Origin: Neotamlana laminarinivorans
GTDB taxonomy: Bacteria; Bacteroidota; Bacteroidia; Flavobacteriales; Flavobacteriaceae
Length of the DNA stretch: 64,000 nucleotides
Assembly: GCF_020523925.1 (NCBI RefSeq)
Contig: NZ_JAJAPW010000004.1
Coordinates: forward strand, 248,001-312,000
Reading direction: 5' to 3'
Under the pieces are notes generated by a model. That model was not told the DNA's origin. It did not search any database and worked only from the letters and a program-made list of their open reading frames with translations. This document shows positions 55,947 through 64,000 of this stretch, piece by piece (positions within the stretch are counted from its first letter, which is position 1; each line of letters starts with the position of its first letter). Made by a program: the position numbers and the translations under genes.

Positions 55947-57113
55947 ATGGATTTTAGTTTTTTGTCCCCAGTGCCAGATTCTGTGTTAGCATACAACGAG
56001 GTGCTTTCGCAGCAAACTTTAGGTACAAACATAAAAATACACTCTAGCCAAAACGGAATTCCAGATTTAAAAAATGTAAAAGTTGCAATTCTTGGTGTTT
56101 TAGAAAACCGAAACGATTATAATTATATAGGAGAAACGTTTCAGTTAAATGAAATTCGAAAGGCATTTTACAGCCTTTTTCCTGGTAGCTGGAATATTAC
56201 CATTGCAGACCTTGGTGATATTAGTAGAGGCGAAACAGTAAACGACACCTATTTTGCGCTAAAGGAAACTATAATTAACCTAGTTAAAGCAAATGTAATA
56301 CCTGTAATATTAGGTGGCTCTCAAGATTTAACTTATGCTAATTATCGTGCCTACGATAATTTAATTCCTATGGTAAACATAGTAAATGTAGATGCTAAAT
56401 TTAATTTGGGAGACTCTAGTAAGCCTATAAAAAATAATAGTTTTGTGGGTAAAATTATTCTAGACAAGCCTTATAATCTTTTTAACTATTCCACGCTTGG
56501 TTATCAAACTTATTTTAATCCACAAGAAGAAATAGATCTTATGGAGAGTTTGTATTTTGAATATTACAGATTGGGCGAAATAGCAAACAATATTACTCTT
56601 GCAGAACCAGTAATGCGCGACGCCAATATAGTAACAGTCGATTTAAATTCAATTAAAAGTGCAGAGGTTAGTTTAAAACAAAAATTTTCGCCAAATGGAT
56701 TCGATGGAAAAGAAATTTGTGCCATTACACGTTATGCAGGTATAAGTAATAAAGTAAGTTCTTTTGGAATTTATGAATATAAACCATCTAAAGACGATGA
56801 AATAACAGCAATGTTAATAGCTCAAATGATTTGGTATTTTATTGAAGGTGTAAATTATAGGGTGAAAGATGATGATTTTTCAGATGAAAGTTCATATCAA
56901 AAATTCATAACTTTAACTGAATCAGAGGAGTTAGTGTTTTATAAAAGTAATAAAACAGGTAGATGGTGGATAGAAATTCCATTTTTGTCAAATGTTAATA
57001 ATAAATTAAAAAGACATACGTTATTACCATGCATGCACCAAGATTATATTGATGCATGTAATAATAAGGTGCCAGAGCGCTGGTATAAAGCAATACAAAA
57101 GAATAGCTTGTAA
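55947..57113 (+). CDS. Arginase/formimidoylglutamase-fold protein with degenerate metal site
   Basis: A 388-residue protein of the ureohydrolase fold. Landmarks of the family can be placed but the manganese ligands are largely gone: the GG-x-H motif reads VILGGSQDLTYA (His to Gln), the DAHxD motif reads NVDAKFNLGD (His to Lys, second Asp to Asn) and the DxD motif reads VTVDLNSIKSA (second Asp to Asn). The C-terminus adds a segment with RWWIEIPFL. It would be annotated formimidoylglutamase by similarity, but catalysis looks unlikely. It sits between topA and gldK, which suggests a structural or regulatory link to the gliding/T9SS locus. Confidence 0.8.
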   Translation: MDFSFLSPVPDSVLAYNEVLSQQTLGTNIKIHSSQNGIPDLKNVKVAILGVLENRNDYNYIGETFQLNEIRKAFYSLFPGSWNITIADLGDISRGETVNDTYFALKETIINLVKANVIPVILGGSQDLTYANYRAYDNLIPMVNIVNVDAKFNLGDSSKPIKNNSFVGKIILDKPYNLFNYSTLGYQTYFNPQEEIDLMESLYFEYYRLGEIANNITLAEPVMRDANIVTVDLNSIKSAEVSLKQKFSPNGFDGKEICAITRYAGISNKVSSFGIYEYKPSKDDEITAMLIAQMIWYFIEGVNYRVKDDDFSDESSYQKFITLTESEELVFYKSNKTGRWWIEIPFLSNVNNKLKRHTLLPCMHQDYIDACNNKVPERWYKAIQKNSL

Positions 57114-57194
57114 GATGAGAGTCAGTTGAAACGTTGTTTTAATCGGTAAAGCGCGAAATTTTCACGACGAAATGTAATTTTTTTGGATAAAAAG

Positions 57195-57225
57195 TTGTTT
57201 TTTAAAAAATATATAAATATGTTTA
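57195..57225 (+). promoter_or_regulatory. Candidate promoter of gldKLMN
   Basis: TTG (57195-57197), 20 bases, then TATGTTTA (57218-57225), one base off TAnnTTTG. It leaves a leader of about 35-40 bases before the gldK ATG. Confidence 0.45.
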
Positions 57226-57267
57226 CGCTCTCAAATAAGAAGCTAAATAATTAACCTCGAGTTTTCT

Positions 57268-58623
57268 ATGGATATGAAGAAGTTTATTTTATTAACTACA
57301 GTAATAGCAGTATTAGCAAGTTGTAGCTCTACCGATAGAGGGGAGCTAGTAGGAGCTAAAGGAAAAAAGTGGCATCCAGAAAAGCCATATGGTATGGAAC
57401 TTATCCCAGGTGGATCTTTTATAATGGGTAAAGCAGATGATGATCTTGCAGGTATTCATGATGCGCCATCAAAAACAGTAACTGTTAGGGCGTTTTATAT
57501 GGACGCAACAGAAATTACAAACAGCGAATACCGTCAGTTTGTAAATTGGGTAAGAGATTCTATTGTTCGATACAAACTTGCAGTTTTAGCAGATGAAGTT
57601 GGTAAATTGCCAGAAGATGGAGGTATTGGAGAGTATGCTTTTAAAGATGCAGACACAGCTAATATGTCCGTTTATGAAAAGTATATGTTTGAAAACTATA
57701 CAGGTCTTGGGCCTACTGGTTTTGAGGGTAGAAAAATAAATAGAGATGTAGATTTAATATTTGATACGTCTGAGTACCCAGATGAGTATTATGCAGAGGT
57801 AATGGATACTATGTATTTGCCTTTAGAAGAGTCTTATAACGGTCAACGTACATGGGATGTTAAAAAATTTAAATTCCAGTATAACTATATGGATATAGTA
57901 GAGGCTGCAAGAAATAGAGGAATTAGCCGTAAAGATGCAGTTAAAAAAGAAGAAATAGAGATTTATCCGGATACAACTGTTTGGATTAGAGATTTCGCGT
58001 ATTCATATAACGAGCCTATGCACAATGATTATTTTTGGCATGATGCATATGGAGAGTACCCTGTTGTAGGAGTAACTTGGATGCAAGCTAAAGCATTTTG
58101 TGAATGGAGAACTTTAAATAAGAATTCATACCAAAAATCAAAAGGAGCAGCCTACGTAAATGCATTCAGATTACCTTCTGAAGCAGAGTGGGAATATGCA
58201 GCTCGTGGAGGTTTACAAGCAGCAACTTACCCTTGGGGAGGGCCTTACACAAAAAGCGATAGAGGTTGTTTTATGGCAAACTTCAAACCAGTAAGAGGAG
58301 ATTATGCCGCAGACCAAGCCTTATATACCGTAGAAGCAAAATCTTATGAGCCTAATGATTATAATTTGTATAATATGGCTGGTAACGTATCTGAATGGAT
58401 AAATGCTTCATATGATCCTTCAGCATATCAATATACATCTACAATTAACCCTAGTGTTAATGATAGAAATAATACGCGTAAAATAGTTAGAGGCGGTTCA
58501 TGGAAGGACGTCGCATACTTCTTACAGGTAAGTTCACGTGATTACGAATATCAAGATTCAGCAAGAAGTTACATTGGCTTCAGAACCGTTCAGGATTATA
58601 TGGGGACAAACGTAACTCAGTAA
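57268..58623 (+). CDS. gldK: Gliding motility / T9SS lipoprotein GldK
   Basis: A 451-residue outer-membrane-associated lipoprotein (lipobox VLASCSSTD, Cys near residue 19) with a formylglycine-generating-enzyme-like fold: GMELIPGGSFIMGKA, FYMDATEITNSEYRQF, PVVGVTWMQAKAFCEW, FRLPSEAEWEYAARGG, YNMAGNVSEWI and VRGGSWKD. The FGE catalytic Cys pair is not in its usual place, consistent with a structural role. GldK forms the periplasmic ring with GldN around the type IX machine. First of four co-directional gld genes. Confidence 0.97.
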   Translation: MDMKKFILLTTVIAVLASCSSTDRGELVGAKGKKWHPEKPYGMELIPGGSFIMGKADDDLAGIHDAPSKTVTVRAFYMDATEITNSEYRQFVNWVRDSIVRYKLAVLADEVGKLPEDGGIGEYAFKDADTANMSVYEKYMFENYTGLGPTGFEGRKINRDVDLIFDTSEYPDEYYAEVMDTMYLPLEESYNGQRTWDVKKFKFQYNYMDIVEAARNRGISRKDAVKKEEIEIYPDTTVWIRDFAYSYNEPMHNDYFWHDAYGEYPVVGVTWMQAKAFCEWRTLNKNSYQKSKGAAYVNAFRLPSEAEWEYAARGGLQAATYPWGGPYTKSDRGCFMANFKPVRGDYAADQALYTVEAKSYEPNDYNLYNMAGNVSEWINASYDPSAYQYTSTINPSVNDRNNTRKIVRGGSWKDVAYFLQVSSRDYEYQDSARSYIGFRTVQDYMGTNVTQ

Positions 58624-58706
58624 CGGTATAAACTAATAAATCAATAATTAAAATAACTATTAACCCAATAAGTATTAACCTACTTAAACATTAAAAATCG
58701 AAAATT

Positions 58707-59348
58707 ATGGCAAAGTCAAAAGCAAGCAAAAAGTTCATGAATATGGCTTATGGTTTAGGAGCAGCAGTTGTAATCCTTGGAGCATTATTCAAAATCACTC
58801 ACATCGAATTCGGACCAGTAAATGGTAACATGTTACTTACAATTGGTTTAGTATCAGAGGCATTAATATTCGCTTTATCAGCATTTGAACCTGTAGAAGA
58901 TGAATTAGATTGGTCTTTAGTTTATCCTGAATTAGCAGGCGGACAAGCTACAGCAAAGAAAGAAGTAGCACAAGATGCAGAAGGATTATTATCTAAAAAA
59001 TTAGATGGTTTACTAAAAGAAGCCAAAATTGATGGAGAGTTAATCGCAAGCTTAGGCGATAGTATCAAAAACTTTGAAGGTGCTGCAAGAAACATGGGGT
59101 CTACTGTAGATTCTGTGGCTGCAACAAAAAAATATGGAGAAGAATTATCATTAGCAGCAGCTCAAATGGAATCTTTAAACAGTCTTTACAAAGTACAGTT
59201 AGAGAGCATTAATAAGCAAGCTGCTATCAATGAAGAATCTGTTGAAAATGCAGCTAAAGTAAAAGAACAAATGCAATCTTTAGCATCAAACTTATCATCT
59301 TTAAATGGTGTTTACGGTGGAATGCTTTCTGCAATGAACAAAAGCTAA
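58707..59348 (+). CDS. gldL: Gliding motility / T9SS motor protein GldL
   Basis: A 213-residue inner membrane protein with two N-terminal helices (about residues 12-30 and 41-60) and a long cytoplasmic, coiled-coil tail. The intramembrane Glu of helix 2 (Glu51, in GLVSEALIF) and polar residues Tyr15, Lys29 and His32 are kept; in the Flavobacterium johnsoniae motor the corresponding positions surround the GldM helix and are important for proton-driven rotation. Forms a pentamer around a GldM dimer. Preceded by an 83-base gap after gldK. Confidence 0.97.
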   Translation: MAKSKASKKFMNMAYGLGAAVVILGALFKITHIEFGPVNGNMLLTIGLVSEALIFALSAFEPVEDELDWSLVYPELAGGQATAKKEVAQDAEGLLSKKLDGLLKEAKIDGELIASLGDSIKNFEGAARNMGSTVDSVAATKKYGEELSLAAAQMESLNSLYKVQLESINKQAAINEESVENAAKVKEQMQSLASNLSSLNGVYGGMLSAMNKS

Positions 59349-59407
59349 TTAGGAGTTAATTATTATTCCCAAATCAAAAATTAATTAACCAAAAAACCTA
59401 ATTTAAA

Positions 59408-60970
59408 ATGGCAGGAGGAAATTTATCACCTAGACAGAAAATGATTAACCTGATGTATTTAGTGTTTATTGCTATGCTTGCACTAAATATGTCCAAAGAA
59501 GTGCTTTCTGCATTTGGGTTAATGAATGAGAAGCTTGTTGAATCTAATAATGCAACAGAAGAAAGAAACTTAAGTTTAGTTGCAAGTTTAGAACAAAAAG
59601 CTACAGATCAACCAGAAAAATATAAACCTTTACAAGCTAAAGCATCTCAAATAGATAAGTTAGCACATGACTTTGATGGTTACATATCAGAACTTAAAAA
59701 GGATATGATGGAAACTGTTGAAGACGAGAAGGATTACGAAGTAATGGATAAAGGCGAGTTTTTAGACCAAGCATTCTTTAAAGGTGGAAAACTTAAACCA
59801 GAAGGCGAAGAGTTTTTAAACAAAATAACAACCTTTAGAGAAGGTGTTATTGATGTCTTAAAAGAAGAAAAAGGAATGGAAGCCGTGATCGAAGATGTTA
59901 AAAAGAAATTTAACACAGATCAAGTTGAAAATAGAGACGGTATTAAAGTAGATTGGTTAGATTATCATTATAAAGGATTTCCTTTAGTGGCTTCTTTAAC
60001 TAAAATGACTCAATTGCAAGCCGATATTAAAACTACCGAATCTGAGGTGTTATCACAAATGTTAGCTGGTGAGTTATCAAATCAGGTATCAATGACGAAC
60101 TATACTACTTTAATGGAAACGACTAAGTCTGCTTATTTTAATGGAGAGAAGTTTGATGGACAAATTGTTTTAGGACGTAAAGATGCTTCTACTAAACCAA
60201 AGCGTGTAGAGTTAAAATTAGACGGTAGAGCTTTAACTGAAGATCAATATGAAATTGAAGACGGTAAAGTAAAATTAAAGATAGGAACAGGTGGCGTAGG
60301 AGAACACAAAATTGAAGGAAACCTTATTTTTGGAGAAGGTGGAGAAGAAATTGAAGTTCCAGTTAGCTCATCTTTTGCTACTGTTGCTAAACCAAACTCT
60401 GCTACTATTTCTGCAGATAAAATGAATGTTGTTTACCGCGGTGTGAAAAACCCAATGACTATTTCTTTTGCAGGTGTGCCTGATAATAAAGTATCAGCTA
60501 GTGCACAAGGTTTATCTAGAGCAGGAGGTAGCAAATATATAATGGATGCTACAAGAGTAAAAGGTAGAGAAGTAACAATTAACGTTACAGGTACATTACC
60601 TGATGGAGGAAAAGTTAGCGATAGAGCAACTTTTAGAATTAAAGATTTGCCTAAACCAACAGGAACAATTAGAGGAGAAGATGGCGCTGTTAAAATGCAA
60701 AGAAATGCTTTAGAAATTTCTACAATTGGAGCTAAATTTGACGATTTTGATTTTGAATTGCCATTACGAGTTTCAGGATTTAGTTTTAAAGTACCTGGAC
60801 AGCCAACAATAAAAGTAAGAGGAAATAAGTTAGATAGTAGAGCAAAAGGTGCTTTACGAAAAGCAAAACGTGGCTCAAGTGTTCAAATATTTGATATTGA
60901 GGCTAAAGCTAGTGGCGTTAGCGTTATACTTAAAAAAGTATCGCCTGTATTTATAGAGTTAACAAATTAA
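59408..60970 (+). CDS. gldM: Gliding motility / T9SS motor protein GldM
   Basis: A 520-residue protein with a single N-terminal helix (about residues 14-33) and a periplasmic part of four domains: a helical D1 (about 35-225), then Ig-like D2-D4. Arg9, just before the helix (SPRQKM), is the residue known to face the GldL glutamate. GldM couples the inner membrane GldL motor to the GldK/N ring across the periplasm. Full-length (F. johnsoniae 513). Confidence 0.97.
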   Translation: MAGGNLSPRQKMINLMYLVFIAMLALNMSKEVLSAFGLMNEKLVESNNATEERNLSLVASLEQKATDQPEKYKPLQAKASQIDKLAHDFDGYISELKKDMMETVEDEKDYEVMDKGEFLDQAFFKGGKLKPEGEEFLNKITTFREGVIDVLKEEKGMEAVIEDVKKKFNTDQVENRDGIKVDWLDYHYKGFPLVASLTKMTQLQADIKTTESEVLSQMLAGELSNQVSMTNYTTLMETTKSAYFNGEKFDGQIVLGRKDASTKPKRVELKLDGRALTEDQYEIEDGKVKLKIGTGGVGEHKIEGNLIFGEGGEEIEVPVSSSFATVAKPNSATISADKMNVVYRGVKNPMTISFAGVPDNKVSASAQGLSRAGGSKYIMDATRVKGREVTINVTGTLPDGGKVSDRATFRIKDLPKPTGTIRGEDGAVKMQRNALEISTIGAKFDDFDFELPLRVSGFSFKVPGQPTIKVRGNKLDSRAKGALRKAKRGSSVQIFDIEAKASGVSVILKKVSPVFIELTN

Positions 60971-61044
60971 TATTTTAACCAGATAAATTGTTTGATACTT
61001 AACCGTATTAAAAGGCTGTAGTAAAAAAATAAAATTTTAAAAAG

Positions 61045-61935
61045 ATGAATTTAAAAAGTTTTTTATTAACCACTGTTACTGTTTTATCGGCATCGTTAAT
61101 GTTTGCACAAGCAAATATTTTAAATGCCAAAAGCCCAGAGGAAATAGGGGTAAGAACAGAAGGTCAAAAAGCAGTAGACAACGATAAACCATTAGAATAC
61201 GGTTACGTAGATGATAGAGATATATTATTCTCTAAAATGGTTTGGGAGCGCATTTCTTTAGATGAGCGTGCTAATTTTCCTTTATACTATCCAATAGATA
61301 CCAACAATATTGGTAGTCACCGAAGATCTTTATATGATGTTCTTATGAAGGCTGTAAAAACAGGAAAGATAGAAAACATTTATGACGATTCATATTTTAC
61401 AACTAAGCGTACCTTAAAAGATATAGAAGGTGCACTAGTAAAAGTTGATACTACAGAATTAGGTATAGAGCAAATTAATGCTGGTGAAACTGTTTCTCCA
61501 GAATATGTTAATAGACGTGAAATTAGTGCTGCTGATATTGTAGAGTACAGAATTAGAGGATTGTGGTATTTCGATAAGCGTCAAGCTGAAATGAAATACA
61601 GACTTATTGGTATAGCTCCTGTAGCTCCAGATGTTAATTTTATTGACGATGAAGAGCCAGATTTAGTACCACTTTTTTGGGTGTTTTTCCCAGATGCAAG
61701 AGAGGTACTACATGAAGCGAAAGCTTTTAATAATGAAAACAGCTCAATGCCATTTTCTTTTGATCATATCTTAAACGCAAGACGTTTTCACGGATATATT
61801 TATAAAGAAGATAACGTACAAAACGATAGAGCAGTTAATGAATATGTTTCAGAAAATGCTTTAATGCAATTACTAGAATCCGAAAGGATTAAAGATAAGA
61901 TTAGAGATTTCGAATTAGATATGTGGACATACTAG
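61045..61935 (+). CDS. gldN: Gliding motility / T9SS protein GldN
   Basis: A 296-residue periplasmic protein with a signal peptide (MNLKSFLLTTVTVLSASLMFAQ). Family segments: DRDILFSKMVWERISLDERANFPLYYP, RRSLYDVLMKAVKTG, YRIRGLWYFDKRQAEMKYR and LFWVFFPDAREVL. Forms the ring complex with GldK. Last gene of the gld unit; a strong terminator follows at 61956-61987. No gldO duplicate is present. Confidence 0.97.
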   Translation: MNLKSFLLTTVTVLSASLMFAQANILNAKSPEEIGVRTEGQKAVDNDKPLEYGYVDDRDILFSKMVWERISLDERANFPLYYPIDTNNIGSHRRSLYDVLMKAVKTGKIENIYDDSYFTTKRTLKDIEGALVKVDTTELGIEQINAGETVSPEYVNRREISAADIVEYRIRGLWYFDKRQAEMKYRLIGIAPVAPDVNFIDDEEPDLVPLFWVFFPDAREVLHEAKAFNNENSSMPFSFDHILNARRFHGYIYKEDNVQNDRAVNEYVSENALMQLLESERIKDKIRDFELDMWTY

Positions 61936-61955
61936 TTCAAAATTCATAACAAATT

Positions 61956-61987
61956 AACGCCCGCTGTAAGCGGGCGTTTTTGTTTTT
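61956..61987 (+). terminator. Terminator after gldN
   Basis: Perfect ten-base GC-rich stem AACGCCCGCT/AGCGGGCGTT (61956-61965, 61969-61978), loop GTA, then TTTGTTTTTT. Confidence 0.9.
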
Positions 61988-62023
61988 TATAATTGATATT
62001 AATACAAAAACTTATTTTCTATA

Positions 62024-62031
62024 TATCTTCG
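62024..62031 (+). promoter_or_regulatory. Candidate -7 element next to a GTG start
   Basis: TATCTTCG is one base off TAnnTTTG and ends 4 bases before the GTG start at 62036, so if used the mRNA would be leaderless or nearly so. The -33 position is not clear. Confidence 0.35.
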
Positions 62032-62035
62032 CAGT

Positions 62036-63088
62036 GTGAAGCAAGTAGATTATATAATAGTTGGTTTAGGTATTGCAGGAGTTAGTTTTTGCGAACAATT
62101 AAGAGCGAATAACAAGTCCTTTTTAGTTTACGACAATAACTCACAGAAGTCATCTGTAGTGGCAGGCGGATTGTACAATCCTGTTGTGCTTAGAAGGTTT
62201 ACATCGGTTTGGAAAAGTAAGCAGCAACTCGATTTAGCTTTGCCAATGTATGCTGATATTGAAAAAAGATTACATATTAAGTTAGATTATAAATTACCTG
62301 TATACAGAAAATTCGCGTCAACAGAAGAACAGAACAATTGGTTTACTGCTTCAGATAAGCCTTTACTAGCTCCATTTTTATCTACAAATCTTGTTAAAAA
62401 TAGTAACAAGAAACTAAACGCACCTTTCGGGTTTGGTGAAGTATTACATTCTGGTAAAATAGATGTAAAAACGCTAATAGAACTTTATAAGACTGATTTA
62501 ATTAATAATAAACTGTTTTTTGATGAGGGCTTTGATTATGATTCAATTAATTTTAGTAGTGAATCTTTAAATTATAAAAATATAAGTGCAAAACAGATTG
62601 TTTTTGCCGAAGGGTATGGTTTAAAACAAAATCCTTTTTTTAAAAATTTACCGCTAGTAGGAACTAAAGGGGAGCTTATTACAATTTATGCGCCAGAAAT
62701 AAATATAGATTTTGTTTTAAAATCTGGAGTGTTTTTAATCCCGTTAGGTGATGATTTATATACGGTTGGAGCTACCTACGAATGGAAAGATACGACATAC
62801 AATGTTACTGAAAAAGCTAAGAAGGAATTAATAGATAAACTAAAAAAACTTATTAATTGCGATTTTAAAGTGGTAAATCAAGTTGCAGGAATGAGACCTA
62901 CAGTTATTGATAGAAGGCCGTTAGTAGGAACACACCAAAAACATAAAAACTTGCACATTTTAAATGGTTTAGGTACTCGTGGTGTTATGATTGGTCCATA
63001 CGCAGCACAAGAGCTGTTTAATTCAATTGAAAATAATGTAATTTTAAACTCAGAAATTAATATCGACAGATTCTTAAATATAGATTAG
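62036..63088 (+). CDS. FAD-dependent oxidoreductase (DAO family)
   Basis: A 350-residue flavoprotein: dinucleotide-binding strand-turn-helix YIIVGLGIAGVSFCEQL at the N-terminus (GxGxxG), SSVVAGGLYNPVVLRRF, and the C-terminal second FAD contact NGLGTRGVMIGPYAAQEL. The fold matches the glycine oxidase / D-amino-acid oxidase group; substrate unknown. The GTG at 62036 is the only start that keeps the Rossmann motif. It follows gldN, a neighbour relation also seen in other Flavobacteria, but has its own promoter-like site. Its stop codon (63086-63088) overlaps the structured repeat. Confidence 0.87.
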   Translation: MKQVDYIIVGLGIAGVSFCEQLRANNKSFLVYDNNSQKSSVVAGGLYNPVVLRRFTSVWKSKQQLDLALPMYADIEKRLHIKLDYKLPVYRKFASTEEQNNWFTASDKPLLAPFLSTNLVKNSNKKLNAPFGFGEVLHSGKIDVKTLIELYKTDLINNKLFFDEGFDYDSINFSSESLNYKNISAKQIVFAEGYGLKQNPFFKNLPLVGTKGELITIYAPEINIDFVLKSGVFLIPLGDDLYTVGATYEWKDTTYNVTEKAKKELIDKLKKLINCDFKVVNQVAGMRPTVIDRRPLVGTHQKHKNLHILNGLGTRGVMIGPYAAQELFNSIENNVILNSEINIDRFLNID

Positions 63089-63161
63089 GGATAGTAACGG
63101 CATCCTTTTTTGAAGTATGAGAAAAAGATATAGTGAATAGCCCGACCCCAATATATTGGGG
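63085..63161 (-). repeat. Structured repeat element, copy B
   Basis: The minus-strand 62-base core (63146-63085) matches copy A (27197-27258) at 55 of 62 positions with no gap. Next to the core is a 16-base perfect palindrome, CCCCAATATATTGGGG (63146-63161), which takes the place of copy A's small hairpin. The outer closing stem of copy A is missing because the element runs into the FAD gene's stop codon. It lies between convergent genes. Confidence 0.75.
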
Positions 63162-63180
63162 TAATCCCCAAATTATTTTT
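63156..63180 (+). terminator. Possible terminator after the FAD gene
   Basis: TTGGGG-TAAT-CCCCAA followed by ATTATTTTTT. It competes with the longer palindrome at 63146-63161 for the same GGGG. Confidence 0.45.
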
Positions 63181-63556
63181 TAGCCAAATTTTTATCGTAA
63201 TGCATAAAAATATTAATCCAAATATTTCTAGATAATCTTAATATTACGGGCATAAATACAATTAATGTCGCAACAATAGATATAAATACACCCATTAAAC
63301 TTGTTTTAAAAACAAAAAATGAAATAACAAAAGCAGCAACAGCAAAAGCAATGCCTACACCGTAGCTAACATACATAGAGCCATAAAAAAACGATGGTTC
63401 AATTTTATATTTAGTGCCACAATTCGAGCATTTTTCATGCATGTTTAAAGCTTCGCTTAAAATATATGGGTTTTTGTTAACATACATAGATTCGTGATGG
63501 CATTTAGGGCAAGTACCGGTAAAAATGCTATATAGCTTAGAGCCTTTTTTAAACAT
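63173..63556 (-). CDS. DUF983 family protein
   Basis: A 127-residue small membrane protein: an N-terminal zinc ribbon with two CxxC knuckles (CPKCHHESMY and CSNCGTKY, about residues 15-46), then two membrane helices (about 58-80 and 85-107). DUF983 members have no established role. Convergent with the FAD gene and divergent from the ABC-F gene. Confidence 0.85.
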   Translation of the reverse strand: MFKKGSKLYSIFTGTCPKCHHESMYVNKNPYILSEALNMHEKCSNCGTKYKIEPSFFYGSMYVSYGVGIAFAVAAFVISFFVFKTSLMGVFISIVATLIVFMPVILRLSRNIWINIFMHYDKNLAKK

Positions 63557-63646
63557 AATATTTGTGTATTTTTGCTATCAAAATTTAGTAGTACAAAGTT
63601 ACTTTTTTAAAAATAAACCCACTGTAATAAAAGTTACATTTCTATG

Positions 63647-64000
63647 ATGAATATTCATAACTTATCGATTTCCTTTCAAGGCGAATACCTTTTTGAAGAT
63701 ATAACATTTAAACTAGGAAATGGTGACCGCATTGGGCTTATTGGCAAAAATGGCGCAGGAAAATCGACCATGCTTAAAATTTTATCGAAAGAGTTAGAGC
63801 CAGATACTGGACAAATCGCTGCCGATAAAGATTTACAAATTGGCTTTTTAAAACAGGATATAGATTTTGTTTTAGGAAGGACAGTGCTTGAAGAATCGTA
63901 CGAAGCTTTTACCGAAATAAAGGAATTAGAAGCTAAAATGGATGAAGTGAACACCCAATTGGCCGAACGTACCGATTATGAAAGCGAAGCCTACAACCAA
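63647..64000 (+). CDS. ABC-F family ATPase, 3' end cut by window
   Basis: The first 118 residues of a cytoplasmic, membrane-free ABC-F protein: MNIHNLSISFQGEYLFEDIT, Walker A GLIGKNGAGKSTMLK (Gly-Lys-Ser near residue 40), ELEPDTGQI and the Q-loop-like GFLKQD. The frame runs off the window. These proteins act on the ribosome (translation factor or antibiotic protection types); the subgroup cannot be told from this part. ATG at 63647 chosen; an ATG one codon earlier is also possible. Confidence 0.88.
   Translation, partial: MNIHNLSISFQGEYLFEDITFKLGNGDRIGLIGKNGAGKSTMLKILSKELEPDTGQIAADKDLQIGFLKQDIDFVLGRTVLEESYEAFTEIKELEAKMDEVNTQLAERTDYESEAYNQ

Noticed and set aside
55947-57113. Annotation of this gene as an active formimidoylglutamase (hutG)
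   Set aside because: Four metal-ligand positions are substituted and no other histidine-degradation genes are nearby.

Overview
The window is a 64 kb, AT-rich, gene-dense chromosome segment from a Bacteroidota species, almost certainly a gliding marine member of the Flavobacteriaceae. Four things point that way: a complete gldKLMN set (type IX secretion and gliding motor), a PorP/SprF protein, a TonB-dependent receptor with an N-terminal carboxypeptidase-regulatory-like domain, and promoters of the Bacteroidota form TTTG-N19-TAnnTTTG (a textbook copy lies upstream of tig). The genus cannot be fixed from this sequence. No rRNA, tRNA, CRISPR array, insertion sequence or prophage was seen, and no gap between genes exceeds 300 bases. 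The longest gap, 43805-44063, holds two terminators and a GC-rich hairpin.

Layout. 1-4475: the 3' part of citrate synthase, a DDAH-like amidinohydrolase, an arylsulfotransferase-like lipoprotein and a secreted metallo-beta-lactamase-fold hydrolase. 4529-9883: a cytochrome oxidase biogenesis cluster (heme O synthase, two subunit III proteins, subunit IV, a Cys-less partner of SCO, SCO, DUF420 and a tiny secreted CxxC protein). 9975-15608: a complete MacAB-TolC-type exporter (ATPase, two permeases, adaptor, outer membrane channel). 15684-21101: tsaB, MscS channel, DUF1304, a DUF255 thioredoxin-fold lipoprotein, dodecin and a NifU-like protein. 21277-27154: PorP/SprF, a von Willebrand factor A lipoprotein, a LytS/LytTR two-component pair and a gamma-carbonic anhydrase.

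27275-35465 (minus strand) is an envelope block: murI, two OmpH/Skp proteins, bamA, uppS, a DUF6089 barrel, nadK and a CBS protein. 35552-41013 (plus) carries pdxJ, a hydrolase, a small membrane protein and the proteostasis trio tig-clpP-clpX. A TonB-dependent receptor at 41162-43804 lies between two nearly identical terminator hairpins. 44064-50913 (minus) has groEL, groES, secG, a TPR-like protein, lptE, a receiverless sigma-54 activator and miaB. 51081-63088 (plus) has an LVIVD lipoprotein, a membrane protein, topA, an arginase-fold protein that has lost most metal ligands, gldKLMN and an FAD oxidoreductase. DUF983 and the start of an ABC-F gene close the window.

By function, most genes serve three jobs: building and powering the envelope (bamA, ompH, lptE, secG, gldKLMN, PorP/SprF), respiratory oxidase assembly, and protein folding and turnover. 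The most unusual signals are: (1) a 62-base structured repeat present twice in opposite orientation, each time between convergent genes, whose differences include two compensatory base-pair swaps; (2) the arginase-fold pseudoenzyme next to gldK; (3) a recurrent 14-base GC-rich word, CGCTTTCGCGGAAA, found in genes and leaders; and (4) small unexplained partners in the oxidase cluster. Several genes have a TTG or GTG codon lying inside a promoter or terminator, so naive start calls there are too long; the starts given here are corrected for that.
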